Source: Betaproteobacteria bacterium (GTDB lineage: Bacteria > Pseudomonadota > Gammaproteobacteria > Burkholderiales > Burkholderiaceae_C). From it: a stretch of 64,000 nt of DNA. The notes under the pieces were generated by a model. That model had not been told where the DNA came from. It saw only the letters and a list, made by a program, of their open reading frames with translations, and did no database searches. The DNA lies in assembly GCA_016716535.1 (NCBI GenBank), contig JADJWD010000007.1:744001-808000 (forward strand). Direction: 5' to 3'. A program made the position numbers and the translations under genes. Positions 29,124 to 37,857 of this stretch are shown here, one piece after another (positions within the stretch are counted from its first letter, which is position 1; every line of letters starts with the position of its first letter).

Positions 29124-30581
29124 TCAGTCGGTGAAGACGGTCAGCACGCCGGTGTAGCCGTAGAGCTGCCGGTGCGCGATCTCGCCGGCGGCGAAGAAGC
29201 CGGCCAGCGGCACGTCGCCGAGCGCGTGCCGCACGAGTTGCAGCTCGGCCGACGGGCCACCGAAGTGCGGCCCGCCGCGGCCCGAGCAACTGAAGTACAG
29301 CGCGCCGGCGATGCGCGGCGCGGGCGCCGTGTCGGCGTGGGGTTGCTCGCTGCCGACGGCCGGCCGCATGGCCGGCGCGGTGGGCGCTGGTGACGCTGCC
29401 GGCGCTGCGGCGTGCAGCGCCTCGGCGCGCGTCTCGACCTCGTCGCGCACCTCGGTGCACATGCGCATGAGGTCGCGCCGCGCCGCGGCGGCGTCGCGCT
29501 CGCAGAACGCGAGGCCCATGCCCGGCAGTACGCGCTCGGCGACCGCAAAGGCTTGCCTTGCGGGATCGACGCCGATCAGGTGGCGCACGCGCACCTCTTC
29601 GCCGAAACTGCCGCGCGGGCGGGCGCGGGCGGGCGATGCGGCGGGCGACGCCGATGACGACGAGTGGCCGGCGGCGCCAGCGCTCACATCCGCTGCATCG
29701 GTGGCAACGTCGGCCGCCGCAGGCCCGGTCAGCCCGACCAGCGTGCGCCGCAAGCGCGGCACGGCAGCGCGCAAGCGCGCCGGCGGCAGCGCCGCGCCTG
29801 TTTCGTCGCTGCCGGCGAGGCCGAGGTCGCGCAGCAACTGCGGCAGCGCCGGCCGGCCGTCGAGCGCCAGCACGACGGTGCCATCACTCGCGGTGACGCG
29901 CCGCGTCGGCCCGAGCGGCATGCAGCCCTGCGTGACGCGCGAGACGATGTGCACGCCGGGCCCGAACGCGACGCCCGACAGGCCGCCTTCGAACACGCCA
30001 TCGGCCAGTTGCACGGCGCGCCCGCGCGACGCAGCGACGCCGCCGAACAGGTAGCCGGTCTCGGTGCGCTCGGCCAGTTCGGCCAGCAGCTCGGCGAGGT
30101 CGGCGGTGGCCGGGTCGGCGTGCACGAGCGCGGTCGCGGCTCGCCACAGCGGCGCGCCGGCACCACGCAGCCCGGCCTGGCCGCTGAAGACCTGGAACTG
30201 CGAGCGCGGCAGCGACGCGAGCATCACGACGAGGCCGGGTTCGTCGAAGTACTCGACGCCCGCAGCGGCGACACCGACGCCCACCGTGCCGACGAAGGCG
30301 ATCTCAGGCCAACGCTTGCGCAGCGCGGCGAGCAGCGGCGCCGCGGCACTGGCGTAGGCATCGGTGAAGTAGACCCAGCCGAGGGTGGGCTCGGCGCCTT
30401 CGGTGTTCTGCGCGCCCTGGGCGCCCTGCGCGCCGTGCACGCCCTTCACGTCATCCGCCCGCCGCGTGGTGCCCGTCTCGCCGCGCTGCGTTTCAAGTTG
30501 CGCTTCGAGCTGCGCAATCACGAGCGCCAACGCCCCGCTCCACTGCGGGTGCGTGGCGTGGCCGACGACAAAGGGCGTCAT
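29124..30581 (-). CDS. FIST N/C-domain sensory protein
   Basis: Predicted FIST-domain protein, 485 residues, a class of small-ligand sensory proteins often linked to chemotaxis or two-component signalling. Seen are the FIST N region (FVVGHATHPQWSGALALVIA; LGWVYFTDAYA; FVGTVGVGVAAAGVEYFDEPG; TGYLFGGVAASR) and the FIST C region (HLIGVDPARQAFAVAERV; GALYFSCSGRGG near 430; VPLAGFFAAGEIAHRQLYG; TGVLTVF). Two low-complexity inserts rich in Gly/Ala or Ser/Ala/Pro break the domains. It begins 22 bases after phaM stops and ends 20 bases before glcD, so it may be co-transcribed with glc. Ligand unknown. Confidence 0.87.
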   Translation of the reverse strand: MTPFVVGHATHPQWSGALALVIAQLEAQLETQRGETGTTRRADDVKGVHGAQGAQGAQNTEGAEPTLGWVYFTDAYASAAAPLLAALRKRWPEIAFVGTVGVGVAAAGVEYFDEPGLVVMLASLPRSQFQVFSGQAGLRGAGAPLWRAATALVHADPATADLAELLAELAERTETGYLFGGVAASRGRAVQLADGVFEGGLSGVAFGPGVHIVSRVTQGCMPLGPTRRVTASDGTVVLALDGRPALPQLLRDLGLAGSDETGAALPPARLRAAVPRLRRTLVGLTGPAAADVATDAADVSAGAAGHSSSSASPAASPARARPRGSFGEEVRVRHLIGVDPARQAFAVAERVLPGMGLAFCERDAAAARRDLMRMCTEVRDEVETRAEALHAAAPAASPAPTAPAMRPAVGSEQPHADTAPAPRIAGALYFSCSGRGGPHFGGPSAELQLVRHALGDVPLAGFFAAGEIAHRQLYGYTGVLTVFTD

Positions 30582-30603
30582 GCGCGGAGCGGCCGTTCTC
30601 GCC

Positions 30604-31335
30604 TCAGGTCTTGCGGCGGCGCGTCGCGGTCGCCGCACCCTTCGCCGTCGACGCCCCAGCCCGCGACTTGGCCGCCTTGGCGCGCGGCGTGGCACCCGCC
30701 GCCGCAGCGCCCATCGCCTCGGCCATCGCACTGCCGGTCTTCATCGCCAGCTCGGTGGCCTGGCTCGACATCGCCATCATGCGTTCGATGCTCGTCGGCT
30801 CGGCGAGCGGCCGCGCAGGCGGCTCGGCCGCTGCCTTCGGCGCTGGCGCCGGCGGGCGTGGCGCGGCATCTGCGCCGCTTTCGTTCAGCGCGCGCGTCGC
30901 GAGTTCGGTGAACTGCTGCGTCAGCGCGCCCCACCACTGCATCGGGTCGACGGCCGCGGCGGGTGATGACGCCGGTGATGGCGCTGGCGGCGGCGGTGCC
31001 GCCCGAGCGGGCGCCGGGGCCTTCGGCGTCTTCAGCGTCAGCGACTCCGCGAGGTCGGCCATCTGCAGGTTCATGCCCTTCAGCGTCACGAGCGTCATGC
31101 GCTGCACTTCGAGCGCCTGCACGGTGGTGCCGATCAGCTTGGAGTTCTGGTCGAGCCAGTACTGCACCGTGCGCAGCTCGTCGATGCGCTTTTGCAGCTC
31201 GGCCGGTTCGAGCGTCGGCGCGATCCACTGTCCGAAGCCCGGCAGGCTCGCGCCGCCGCCCTTCATCAGCCCTTGCAGGAAGTCAAAGCCCGGCACCAGG
31301 CGGGTCAGGTCGCTCGCGCTCGTTGCGCTCGTCAT
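30604..31335 (-). CDS. phaM: Polyhydroxyalkanoate granule regulator PhaM-like
   Basis: PhaM-type protein that in related bacteria links PHB granules to the nucleoid and activates the synthase. The 243-residue protein has an N-terminal conserved part (PGFDFLQGLMKGGG; LEPAELQKRIDELRTVQYWL; TTVQALEVQRMTLVTLKGMN), then Pro/Ala-rich spacers with a short helical QWWGALTQQFTELATRAL, and a C-terminal run of Ala/Lys/Arg (TPRAKAAKSRAG; TRRRKT) resembling a histone H1-like DNA-binding tail. GAGGAG lies nine bases before the ATG. Assignment rests on this layout; no PHA synthase gene is in the window. Confidence 0.85.
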   Translation of the reverse strand: MTSATSASDLTRLVPGFDFLQGLMKGGGASLPGFGQWIAPTLEPAELQKRIDELRTVQYWLDQNSKLIGTTVQALEVQRMTLVTLKGMNLQMADLAESLTLKTPKAPAPARAAPPPPAPSPASSPAAAVDPMQWWGALTQQFTELATRALNESGADAAPRPPAPAPKAAAEPPARPLAEPTSIERMMAMSSQATELAMKTGSAMAEAMGAAAAGATPRAKAAKSRAGASTAKGAATATRRRKT

Positions 31336-31565
31336 CGCTTCGCACTCCTCGGGGTGATCTGCACCGTCGTTGTCGGTCCGTCGCCAGTCCGCCAGCGCAT
31401 TGTGCGGGCTATCCGGTTCGAGTCTGCACCACCGAGGGCCGATGCCGGGCGGCCGACGCAACGAGGCAAGAGGGGGAATCGACCGAGCGCAGCGAGGGAG
31501 AGGAGGACACGAGTGGAGCCGGCCACCCGGCGTCCTCGGCCCGGCCCGAAGCGCAACTGACTCGG

Positions 31566-32732
31566 TCAGCGCCGTGCTTTCGTCGCAGGCGCCGGCAGCA
31601 CCACCCGCTCGACCGTGAACCCCCGCTCGGCCAGCAGGCGCGGCAGCGCCGCGGGGCCGGTCATGTGCAGCGCGCCGACGGCCGCGAAGACGCGCCGGCC
31701 CTGGCCGTGCAGCGCCGCGATGCGGTCGGCCAGCGGCCCGTTGCGCTCGTCGTTCAGGCGCCGCAGGTAGGCGCGATCGTCCTCGCTGGCGGCGCACTCG
31801 CACCAGTCCTCGTAGCGCTCGAGCGTGTCGAGGTCGCCGCGTTCCCAGGCGCGCACCATGCGCTCGAGCACACGCCGGCTGACGAGGCTGTCGAGCTGGT
31901 CCAGCGCCTGCTCGATGACCGCCACCGCCTCGGCGGCGTCACTCGGCACGAGCACCTGCTTTTGCTGCTCGGCCGTTTCGAGCGAGACGACGCGCTTCCT
32001 CTGCGCCTTGGCGCGCTGCACGAGCTGCATCTCGACCGAATGGTTCGGGTCCAGGCCAAGCCAGCGCGCATCGAGCACCGTCAGCGTCGTTGCCTGCAGC
32101 ACCGGGTGCAGGCCGGCCAGCGCCAGCACCGGCACGCAGGCGCGCTCGGTCGCCGCGCGCAGACGCTTCGCCAGTGCGTCGGGCAGCGGCGGCGCCGGCG
32201 TCTTGTCTTCGAGCGCGGCGAGCACGGCCGGGTCGGTGGGGTCGATCTCGAGGGCGAGCGTGTCGCTGGCGCGCAGCGCGGCGGCCGTCAACGGCCCCAG
32301 CGCCTGCCAGGCCGGCTTGCCGACGTGCACGGTGCCGTACAGGTGCGAGACGTGGCCGTTGCGGCTGATGCGCCACAAGACGCCGCGGTCGTCGCCGCGC
32401 GCGGGCACTTGGGTGTCGAGCGGTGGCGGGCAGGTGGAGGCGCCAGGCGATGGGCGCGCGGGTGCGGGGGTGGACGGGGCGCTCGCTGGTGTGCTCGCCG
32501 GGGCAATCGTCGCGGCGCTTGCAGGTGATGAGGCCGATGCAGCCGCCGGTTCAGGGGCCAAGGCAGCACTCGCCGGCACCGAGGCCGCCTCAGCGGGCGG
32601 CGCGGCCGATGCGTCATCCGTTGAAGGCTGCGCCGACGCGCCGAGCGGCCATGCCAGCGCGATCGACGCCAGCGCGACCGACGCCAGCGCGACCGACGCC
32701 GCGCGCGTGATGCCGCCCGGCCAGCCGCGCAT
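31566..32732 (-). CDS. TraB/GumN (TIKI-like) family protein
   Basis: Exported protein of the TraB/GumN/TIKI family, a possible metal-dependent peptidase. The 388-residue protein has a signal peptide ending near LGASAQP whose hydrophobic core is built from a 15-bp tandem repeat, then an ~80-residue Ala/Ser/Pro linker. The family domain runs from about 120: VSHLYGTVHVGKPAW with the conserved Gly-x-x-His, LALEIDPTD, and the closing FAAVGALHMTGPAALPRLL near residue 360. A third conserved block CVPVLALAGLHPVL is seen. Start directly follows the FAH gene stop, so the two form an operon. Biological substrate unknown. Confidence 0.88.
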   Translation of the reverse strand: MRGWPGGITRAASVALASVALASIALAWPLGASAQPSTDDASAAPPAEAASVPASAALAPEPAAASASSPASAATIAPASTPASAPSTPAPARPSPGASTCPPPLDTQVPARGDDRGVLWRISRNGHVSHLYGTVHVGKPAWQALGPLTAAALRASDTLALEIDPTDPAVLAALEDKTPAPPLPDALAKRLRAATERACVPVLALAGLHPVLQATTLTVLDARWLGLDPNHSVEMQLVQRAKAQRKRVVSLETAEQQKQVLVPSDAAEAVAVIEQALDQLDSLVSRRVLERMVRAWERGDLDTLERYEDWCECAASEDDRAYLRRLNDERNGPLADRIAALHGQGRRVFAAVGALHMTGPAALPRLLAERGFTVERVVLPAPATKARR

Positions 32733-33773
32733 TCAATCCGCCGCGTCGTCGCCCGCAGCTGCCGCGGCGCCTTCGGCCACAGCCGCGGGCTCGCCCAGCA
32801 ACCGCACGCGCTGCTCGATCGCCCCGAACACCGACTGCCCAGCGGCATCGACGACCTCGATGCGCACGACATCGCCGGCCTTCATCCAGACGGCGATCGA
32901 GCGACCTTCGCGCACCATCTCCAGCGCCCGCAGCTCGGCCAGGCACGAAACCCCTTGCGACTCGTCGTCGTGGCTGACGGTGCCGCTGCCGACGATGGCG
33001 CCGGCGCGCACGTTGCGCGTGCGCGCCAGGTGCGCGATCAGCTGGCCGAAGTGGAAGTGCATGCCCGGGCCGCCATCGACCTCGCCGAGGCGCTTGCCGT
33101 TATGAAGCGTCGCCACCTTCAGATGCACGCGGCCGCCGCGCCAGGCGGGGCCGAGTTCGTCGGGCGTCACCGCCACCGGCGCAAATGCCGTGGCCGGCTT
33201 GCTTTGCAGGAAGCCGAAGCCGCTGGCCACCTCGGCCGGCACCAGCGTGCGCAGGCTCCAGTCGTTGGCCAGCAGCACGAGCCGCACCGCTTCGAGCGCC
33301 GCGTCGGCAGTGGCGCCCATCGCCACGTCGCCGGTGACGACGGCGAGCTCCGACTCCATGTCGATGCCGTGCGCCTCGTCGGCGAAGACGGCGTCGTCGC
33401 AGGCGCCGAGGAAGTCGTCGCTGCCGCCCTGGTACATCAGCGGCACTTCGAGCAGCGCTGCCGGCACCTCGGCGCCGCGCGCGTGCAGCACGCGCCGCAC
33501 GTGGCTCGGGTAGGCCGAGCCGTCGGCCCACTGGTAGGCGCGCGGCAGCGGCGCCATGCAGGCGCGCGGCTCGAACGCGAACGCGTGCCGCGCCTTACCC
33601 TGGTTCAGCGTCGTGTACAGGTCTTCGAGCTGCGGGCTGATGAAGTTCCAGTCGTCGAGCAGCTGCTGCATGCGCGTGGCGATGCCGGTCGCGTAGTGCG
33701 CGGTCGCGAGATCGCGCGAGACGACGACAAGCTGGCCGTCGCGCGACCCGTCCTTCAGGGTGGCGAGTTTCAT
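32733..33773 (-). CDS. FAH-family hydrolase (fumarylacetoacetase-like)
   Basis: Cytoplasmic hydrolase of the fumarylacetoacetate hydrolase superfamily, 346 residues. Metal and active-site residues are visible in GIDMESELAVVTGDV (Asp-x-Glu) and in HLARTRNVRAGAIVGSGTVS near 245, with FGFLQSKPATAFAPVAVTP between. The N-terminal MKLATLKDGSRDGQLVVVSRD and long helical region (QQLLDDWNFISPQLEDLYTT) are typical of the Burkholderiales fumarylacetoacetase-like group. ATG at 33773 is chosen over the much longer open frame, which is shadow. No homogentisate pathway genes are nearby, so a fumarylacetoacetate substrate is only possible. Confidence 0.9.
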   Translation of the reverse strand: MKLATLKDGSRDGQLVVVSRDLATAHYATGIATRMQQLLDDWNFISPQLEDLYTTLNQGKARHAFAFEPRACMAPLPRAYQWADGSAYPSHVRRVLHARGAEVPAALLEVPLMYQGGSDDFLGACDDAVFADEAHGIDMESELAVVTGDVAMGATADAALEAVRLVLLANDWSLRTLVPAEVASGFGFLQSKPATAFAPVAVTPDELGPAWRGGRVHLKVATLHNGKRLGEVDGGPGMHFHFGQLIAHLARTRNVRAGAIVGSGTVSHDDESQGVSCLAELRALEMVREGRSIAVWMKAGDVVRIEVVDAAGQSVFGAIEQRVRLLGEPAAVAEGAAAAAGDDAAD

Positions 33774-33843
33774 CTTCAGGGGGAGGGAGAGGCAGGTGCC
33801 GCGGGTGGCACTATTGTGCGGTGATGCCCTCACGCGGCACGGC

Positions 33844-34965
33844 ATGACCGCACGCAAGACCTCCCACTCGGCCGGCACGGCCCCTCTCGGCGCAGGAGGC
33901 GGCCGCGGGCGGCGCGCGTGGTTGTTTGCGATGGGGCTGGCGGCGCTGGCACACGCGTGGGTGCTCGGGCTGTTGATTGGCGCGGAGCCGAGCCCGCCGT
34001 TGCGGCCGGCCGCCGAAGCCCCTGCGTCGCGTGCCGTCATTTCGATGGCCACGCATGTGGTTGCGACGCGGCCGGTGGTGCCTGCGGACGAACACACCGT
34101 GCCAACGCCGACACCCGCGCGGCCGCCGCGTGCCGACGTGACGGCCGGCCGCGCGATGACGGCGGCACCACCGAGAAAGCCGGCACGCACGGCCGAGCAG
34201 CCAACGGAAAGCGCCGCCGCGCCACCGCCGGCCGACACCGCCCCCGACCCTGCCCCCACCGACGCGGCTCTGTCTGTCGCGACCACGGCGACGGCCACGC
34301 CGCCGCCCATCTACCCCACGACGTTGCCCCCGCCGCTGCGCCTGGCCTACGACGTACAGCGCGGCGCCGCGCACGGCACCGCGATGCTGCACTGGCAGCC
34401 ACAGGCCGACGGCCACTACGTCCTCGAACTGCAGGGGGCTGGCGCCACGCCTGCGCTGACACCGCACTGGACGAGCCGCGGCGCACTCGATGCCGCGGGC
34501 ATCGCGCCCGAGCGCTTTGCCGTCTCGCGCCGTGGGCGCGAGCGGCACGCGGCGAACTTCCGCCGCGATGTCGGCCTCGTCACCTTCGCCGGCCCCTCGG
34601 CGACGTGGCCGCTCGTCGGCGGCGCGCAAGACCGCCTGAGCTGGATGGTGCAGCTCGCCGCGGTGCTGGAAGCAAACCCGTCGCTCGCTGCCGCCGGCGA
34701 GCGCATCTCGATGATGGTCGCCGGCGCGCATGGCGATGCCGGTGTGTGGACATTCACCGTGCAGCCGCAGGAGATGTCCCCCGGCGCCGATGGCGAACTA
34801 TTGCCGGCCTGGCCGCTCAGACGCGAAAGCGGGCATGCGCATGATCCGCAAGTCGAGGTCTGGCTCGCGCCCTCGCTGCACCATCTGCCGCTGAAGCTGC
34901 TTCTGACGCTGCCGCGCACCGGCGAGTCCACCGAAATGCGGCTGCGCGCGTTGCATGCGCCGTGA
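33844..34965 (+). CDS. DUF3108-family envelope protein with TonB-like N-terminus
   Basis: Membrane-anchored periplasmic protein, 373 residues. A single N-terminal helix (AWLFAMGLAALAHAWVLGLLI) is followed by a ~110-residue Pro/Ala/Thr-rich stretch resembling a TonB linker, then a DUF3108 domain from about 155 (LPPPLRLAYDVQRGAAHGTA; GHYVLELQGAG; VSRRGRERHAANFRRD; WMVQLAAVLEANP; QVEVWLAPSLHHLPLKLLLT). The family is beta-rich and of unknown role in the envelope. ATG at 33844 gives a good membrane anchor. It faces the FAH gene across 70 bases. Confidence 0.85.
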   Translation: MTARKTSHSAGTAPLGAGGGRGRRAWLFAMGLAALAHAWVLGLLIGAEPSPPLRPAAEAPASRAVISMATHVVATRPVVPADEHTVPTPTPARPPRADVTAGRAMTAAPPRKPARTAEQPTESAAAPPPADTAPDPAPTDAALSVATTATATPPPIYPTTLPPPLRLAYDVQRGAAHGTAMLHWQPQADGHYVLELQGAGATPALTPHWTSRGALDAAGIAPERFAVSRRGRERHAANFRRDVGLVTFAGPSATWPLVGGAQDRLSWMVQLAAVLEANPSLAAAGERISMMVAGAHGDAGVWTFTVQPQEMSPGADGELLPAWPLRRESGHAHDPQVEVWLAPSLHHLPLKLLLTLPRTGESTEMRLRALHAP

Positions 34966-35047
34966 AGGTTCGACGAGGAGCGCCGCCTTGAAATCCACCG
35001 CCACCGCCCCATCTGCAAGGCGTTCATCCAGCGAGGCGAACGAGGCC

Positions 35048-35308
35048 ATGCAGCTTCTCTACCATTCCGACAGCTTCGTCGTCGTGCGCATCGACGTGCC
35101 GGCCGAGCATCCCGGCGATCTGCAGCGCGGCGGCTACGAGATCGTCGACAAGTTCGCGCGCAAGGAGATCTTCCTCGAAGGCCTGCTCGCCGAGAGCTTC
35201 AAGGCCGGCGTCGAGCAACTGGCCGAAACCGAGCCGAGCGTCGAGGAGTTCGACGCCTACCTGGCGCGCTTCACCGCGCTGGCGCAGCAGCCGCTGGCGA
35301 TGCACTGA
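35048..35308 (+). CDS. DUF3567 family protein
   Basis: Small soluble protein of 86 residues that is widespread in Burkholderiales and of unknown role. The conserved parts are MQLLYHSDSFVVVRIDVP at the start and GGYEIVDKFARKEIFLEG in the middle, ending LAQQPLAMH. The ATG at 35048 is preferred because similarity starts there; GAGG lies six bases upstream. In-frame starts upstream only add unrelated Ser/Arg-rich residues. It follows the DUF3108 gene by 82 bases and precedes the AAA ATPase in the same direction. Confidence 0.9.
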   Translation: MQLLYHSDSFVVVRIDVPAEHPGDLQRGGYEIVDKFARKEIFLEGLLAESFKAGVEQLAETEPSVEEFDAYLARFTALAQQPLAMH

Positions 35309-35427
35309 CAGGCCGCGAGTCGGCGTTGAGTGCGGGCGCATTCGCCCGCGTCGCCGGCGGGGCTTGTGCGCTCGGCCCGCCTGCGACAAGATCGTCTCGG
35401 ACCGACGGGGCACCGTTGCCCCGTTCG

Positions 35428-35463
35428 ACATCGATCGCAACATCGATCGCAACATCGATCGCA
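35428..35463. repeat. Three exact 12-bp tandem repeats before the AAA ATPase gene
   Basis: ACATCGATCGCA occurs three times head to tail. Each unit contains the palindromes ATCGAT and CGATCG. The array lies 19 bases upstream of the likely ribosome-binding site of the double-AAA ATPase, in a gap of 173 bases. A frame stays open through it, but no start upstream has a good ribosome-binding site. It may be a protein-binding array or a slippage-prone tract. Confidence 0.8.
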
Positions 35464-35481
35464 TCTCCGCGGAGGGCCTGC

Positions 35482-37857
35482 ATGGTCCAGATGAGCGAGC
35501 GCCCAGGCGCCCGGGCAAGCGCGCGATCCACCGCCCGCGCGGTGGGCGAGGTGCGGCATGTGCTCTCGCCGGGCCTGGCCGAGGCGCCGGTGCTCGACCT
35601 GCTCAGTTCTCACTTCGTGCTGACGCTGGCGCTGCGCAGCAGCGGCCGCTTCAACCTGCGGCGCGACTGGAACAGCCTGCTGGCGATCGTCGGCCGCCAC
35701 CTCGTGTGGACCGTGCCGGTGCTGACGCGCGTGCGCGCGTATCTCCGCGAGCGCTGCAAGGGCAACGCGCTGTGGCGCGGCCACGATGCGCTTTCCGACG
35801 AGGTGTTTGTCGAGAAGTACGGCCCGTGGCGCGGCCCGTACGAGGAGGGCACGCTCTTCTTCTACATCGACGAGTACATCAAGGACTCGCCGAAGGACCT
35901 CCTCAACGTGCTCGGCGCGAGTTGCGAGTGGATCGCCCGCCGGCTGAAGAAAGAGCACACGCTCGTCGAGAAAAACATCGATGCCCTCGCCGGCCTGCTG
36001 CAGCTGAACCCGGCCGAACGCGCGTTGCTGCTGTACGGCACGCTCGCGCGTTACCAGCGCGACCTGCGCGGCCTCTTGGTCGAGTTCAAGGTCAGCAACG
36101 CGCACGAGGCCTACGCGGCGCTGGCGGCGGTGGCCGGCGTCGAGGCGAGCGAAGTCGCCGAAGCCCTGCGCGCCGGCTCGCGGCTCGAGCGCATCGGCAT
36201 GATCGAGAACCTGATCAGCGAGCAGAACATCACCGACCTGGCCGACCTGATGAAGGTCAGCGAGCAGCTGCCGCCGGTGCTGATGCGCGAGTACCGCGCG
36301 CCCGGCGAGCTGATGGCCGTGTTCACGCGCCCGGCGGTGAAGAGCGAGCTGACGCTCACCGACTTCTCGTTCGTCGAGGACGACGCGCGCATGCTGACGG
36401 CGCTGCTGAAGAACGCCACGGCGCGCAAGGAGCCGGGCGTCAACGTGCTGCTGTACGGGCCGCCGGGCACCGGCAAGACCGAACTCGCGCGCGTCTGCGC
36501 CGCCGCCGCCGGGCTCGATCTCTACGAAGTCGAATACGCCGACCGCGACGGCAACAGCCTGTCGGGCCGCGACCGGTATCGCAGCCTGCAGATCAGCCAG
36601 GTGTTCCTGAAGGGCAGCGAAAAAGTCGCGCTGCTCTTCGACGAAGTGGAAGACGTCTTCCCGCCGATCAGCAGCGAGGCGGCGCAGTTGATCGCGCGGC
36701 TGGACAGCTCCGACGCGCCGGCCTCGGGCAGCGTGAGCGGCAAGGCGTGGGTCAACCAGATCCTGGAGACGAACCCGGTGCCGGTGATCTGGGTCACCAA
36801 CCGCATCGAGCAGATCGACCCGGCGTTCCGCCGCCGCTTCCAGTACCACCTGCTGCTGAAGAGCCCGCCGCCTGGCGCGCGCGAAGGGCTCGTCAGGCGC
36901 GCGCTCGCCGGCGCCGACGTGAGCGAAGGCTTTGCCGAGAAGCTGGCCGAGCGGCGCACGCTGACGCCGGCGCAGATCCGCACCGCGGTGCGCTTTGCGC
37001 GGCTGGCGCAGCCGGCCGAGGGCGCCGGCGACGGCGGCGCGGCGACGATGGAATCGCTGATCCAGCGCCAGCTCGCCAACGCCGACAAGGCGCTCGGCGG
37101 CGCGCCGGCCGAGCGCGGCGCGCGGCCGGTGGTGACGCTGTACGACCTGACGCTGCTGAACGTCGAGACGCGCTTCGAAGTGCCGAAGATCATCGAGGCG
37201 CTCGCCCGCCGCGGCCACGGCACGCTGTGTTTCCACGGCCTGCCCGGCACCGGCAAGACGGCGCTCGCCGAGCACATCGCGCAGGCGCTGTCGCGGCCGC
37301 TGATGATCCGCCAGACGAGCGACATCGCCAGCAAGTACGTCGGCGAGACCGAGCAGAACATGGCCCGCATGTTCGAGGAGGCCGGCACCGAGGGCGCCGT
37401 GCTGCTGCTCGACGAGGCCGACAGCTTCCTGCGCAGCCGCCGCCGCGCCGAGCGGCACTACGAGGTCACCGAGGTCAACGAGATGCTGCAGGGCATGGAG
37501 CGCTTTGCCGGCGTCTTCATCTGCACGACGAACCTCTTCGAAGACCTCGACGAGGCGGCGCTGCGCCGCTTCACGTTCAAGATCCGCTTCCATGCGCTGT
37601 TGCCCGAGCAGCGGCTGCGCATGTTCGTCACCGAGGCGCTCGGCGGCGACGCGGCAGCGCTGAGCGCCGAGCAGCGCAGCCGGCTCGCGGCGCTGGACCT
37701 GCTCGTGCCCGGCGACTTCGCCGCGGTGCGCCGGCAGGTCGAGATCCTCGGCGTCACCTTCGAGCCCGACGAGTTCCTGAGCCAGCTCGAAAGCGAGCAC
37801 CGCGTGAAGCCCGAGGTGCGGCAGCGCCGCGGCATCGGCTTCGCGGCGCGCGCCTAG
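35482..37857 (+). CDS. Double-AAA-domain ATPase
   Basis: Large cytoplasmic ATPase of 791 residues. The N-terminal ~300 residues are helical with no assigned domain (VLDLLSSHFVLTLALRSSGR; LFFYIDEYIKDSPKDLLNVLG). AAA domain one has Walker A LYGPPGTGKTELAR and Walker B ALLFDEVEDVF. AAA domain two has Walker A FHGLPGTGKTALAE, Walker B VLLLDEADSFL and the arginine region ALRRFTFKIRF; the SDIASKYVGETEQNMARMF pore-side motif is classic. Start MVQMSERP at 35482 has GGAGGG upstream. It resembles classical unfoldases of the CDC48/Vps4 type but no adaptor or protease is next to it. Function unknown. Confidence 0.88.
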   Translation: MVQMSERPGARASARSTARAVGEVRHVLSPGLAEAPVLDLLSSHFVLTLALRSSGRFNLRRDWNSLLAIVGRHLVWTVPVLTRVRAYLRERCKGNALWRGHDALSDEVFVEKYGPWRGPYEEGTLFFYIDEYIKDSPKDLLNVLGASCEWIARRLKKEHTLVEKNIDALAGLLQLNPAERALLLYGTLARYQRDLRGLLVEFKVSNAHEAYAALAAVAGVEASEVAEALRAGSRLERIGMIENLISEQNITDLADLMKVSEQLPPVLMREYRAPGELMAVFTRPAVKSELTLTDFSFVEDDARMLTALLKNATARKEPGVNVLLYGPPGTGKTELARVCAAAAGLDLYEVEYADRDGNSLSGRDRYRSLQISQVFLKGSEKVALLFDEVEDVFPPISSEAAQLIARLDSSDAPASGSVSGKAWVNQILETNPVPVIWVTNRIEQIDPAFRRRFQYHLLLKSPPPGAREGLVRRALAGADVSEGFAEKLAERRTLTPAQIRTAVRFARLAQPAEGAGDGGAATMESLIQRQLANADKALGGAPAERGARPVVTLYDLTLLNVETRFEVPKIIEALARRGHGTLCFHGLPGTGKTALAEHIAQALSRPLMIRQTSDIASKYVGETEQNMARMFEEAGTEGAVLLLDEADSFLRSRRRAERHYEVTEVNEMLQGMERFAGVFICTTNLFEDLDEAALRRFTFKIRFHALLPEQRLRMFVTEALGGDAAALSAEQRSRLAALDLLVPGDFAAVRRQVEILGVTFEPDEFLSQLESEHRVKPEVRQRRGIGFAARA

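Noticed and set aside
32430..32640. Possible repeat array or CRISPR-like pattern in the Ala/Ser/Pro linker of the TraB gene
   Set aside because: The periodicity is coding bias for Ala/Pro/Ser, units are not exact, and there are no spacers.
36000..36050. General search for tRNA, rRNA, CRISPR and insertion sequences over the window
   Set aside because: No cloverleaf-like, rRNA, direct-repeat array or transposase signature was seen anywhere; a tool search would be needed to exclude small RNAs.
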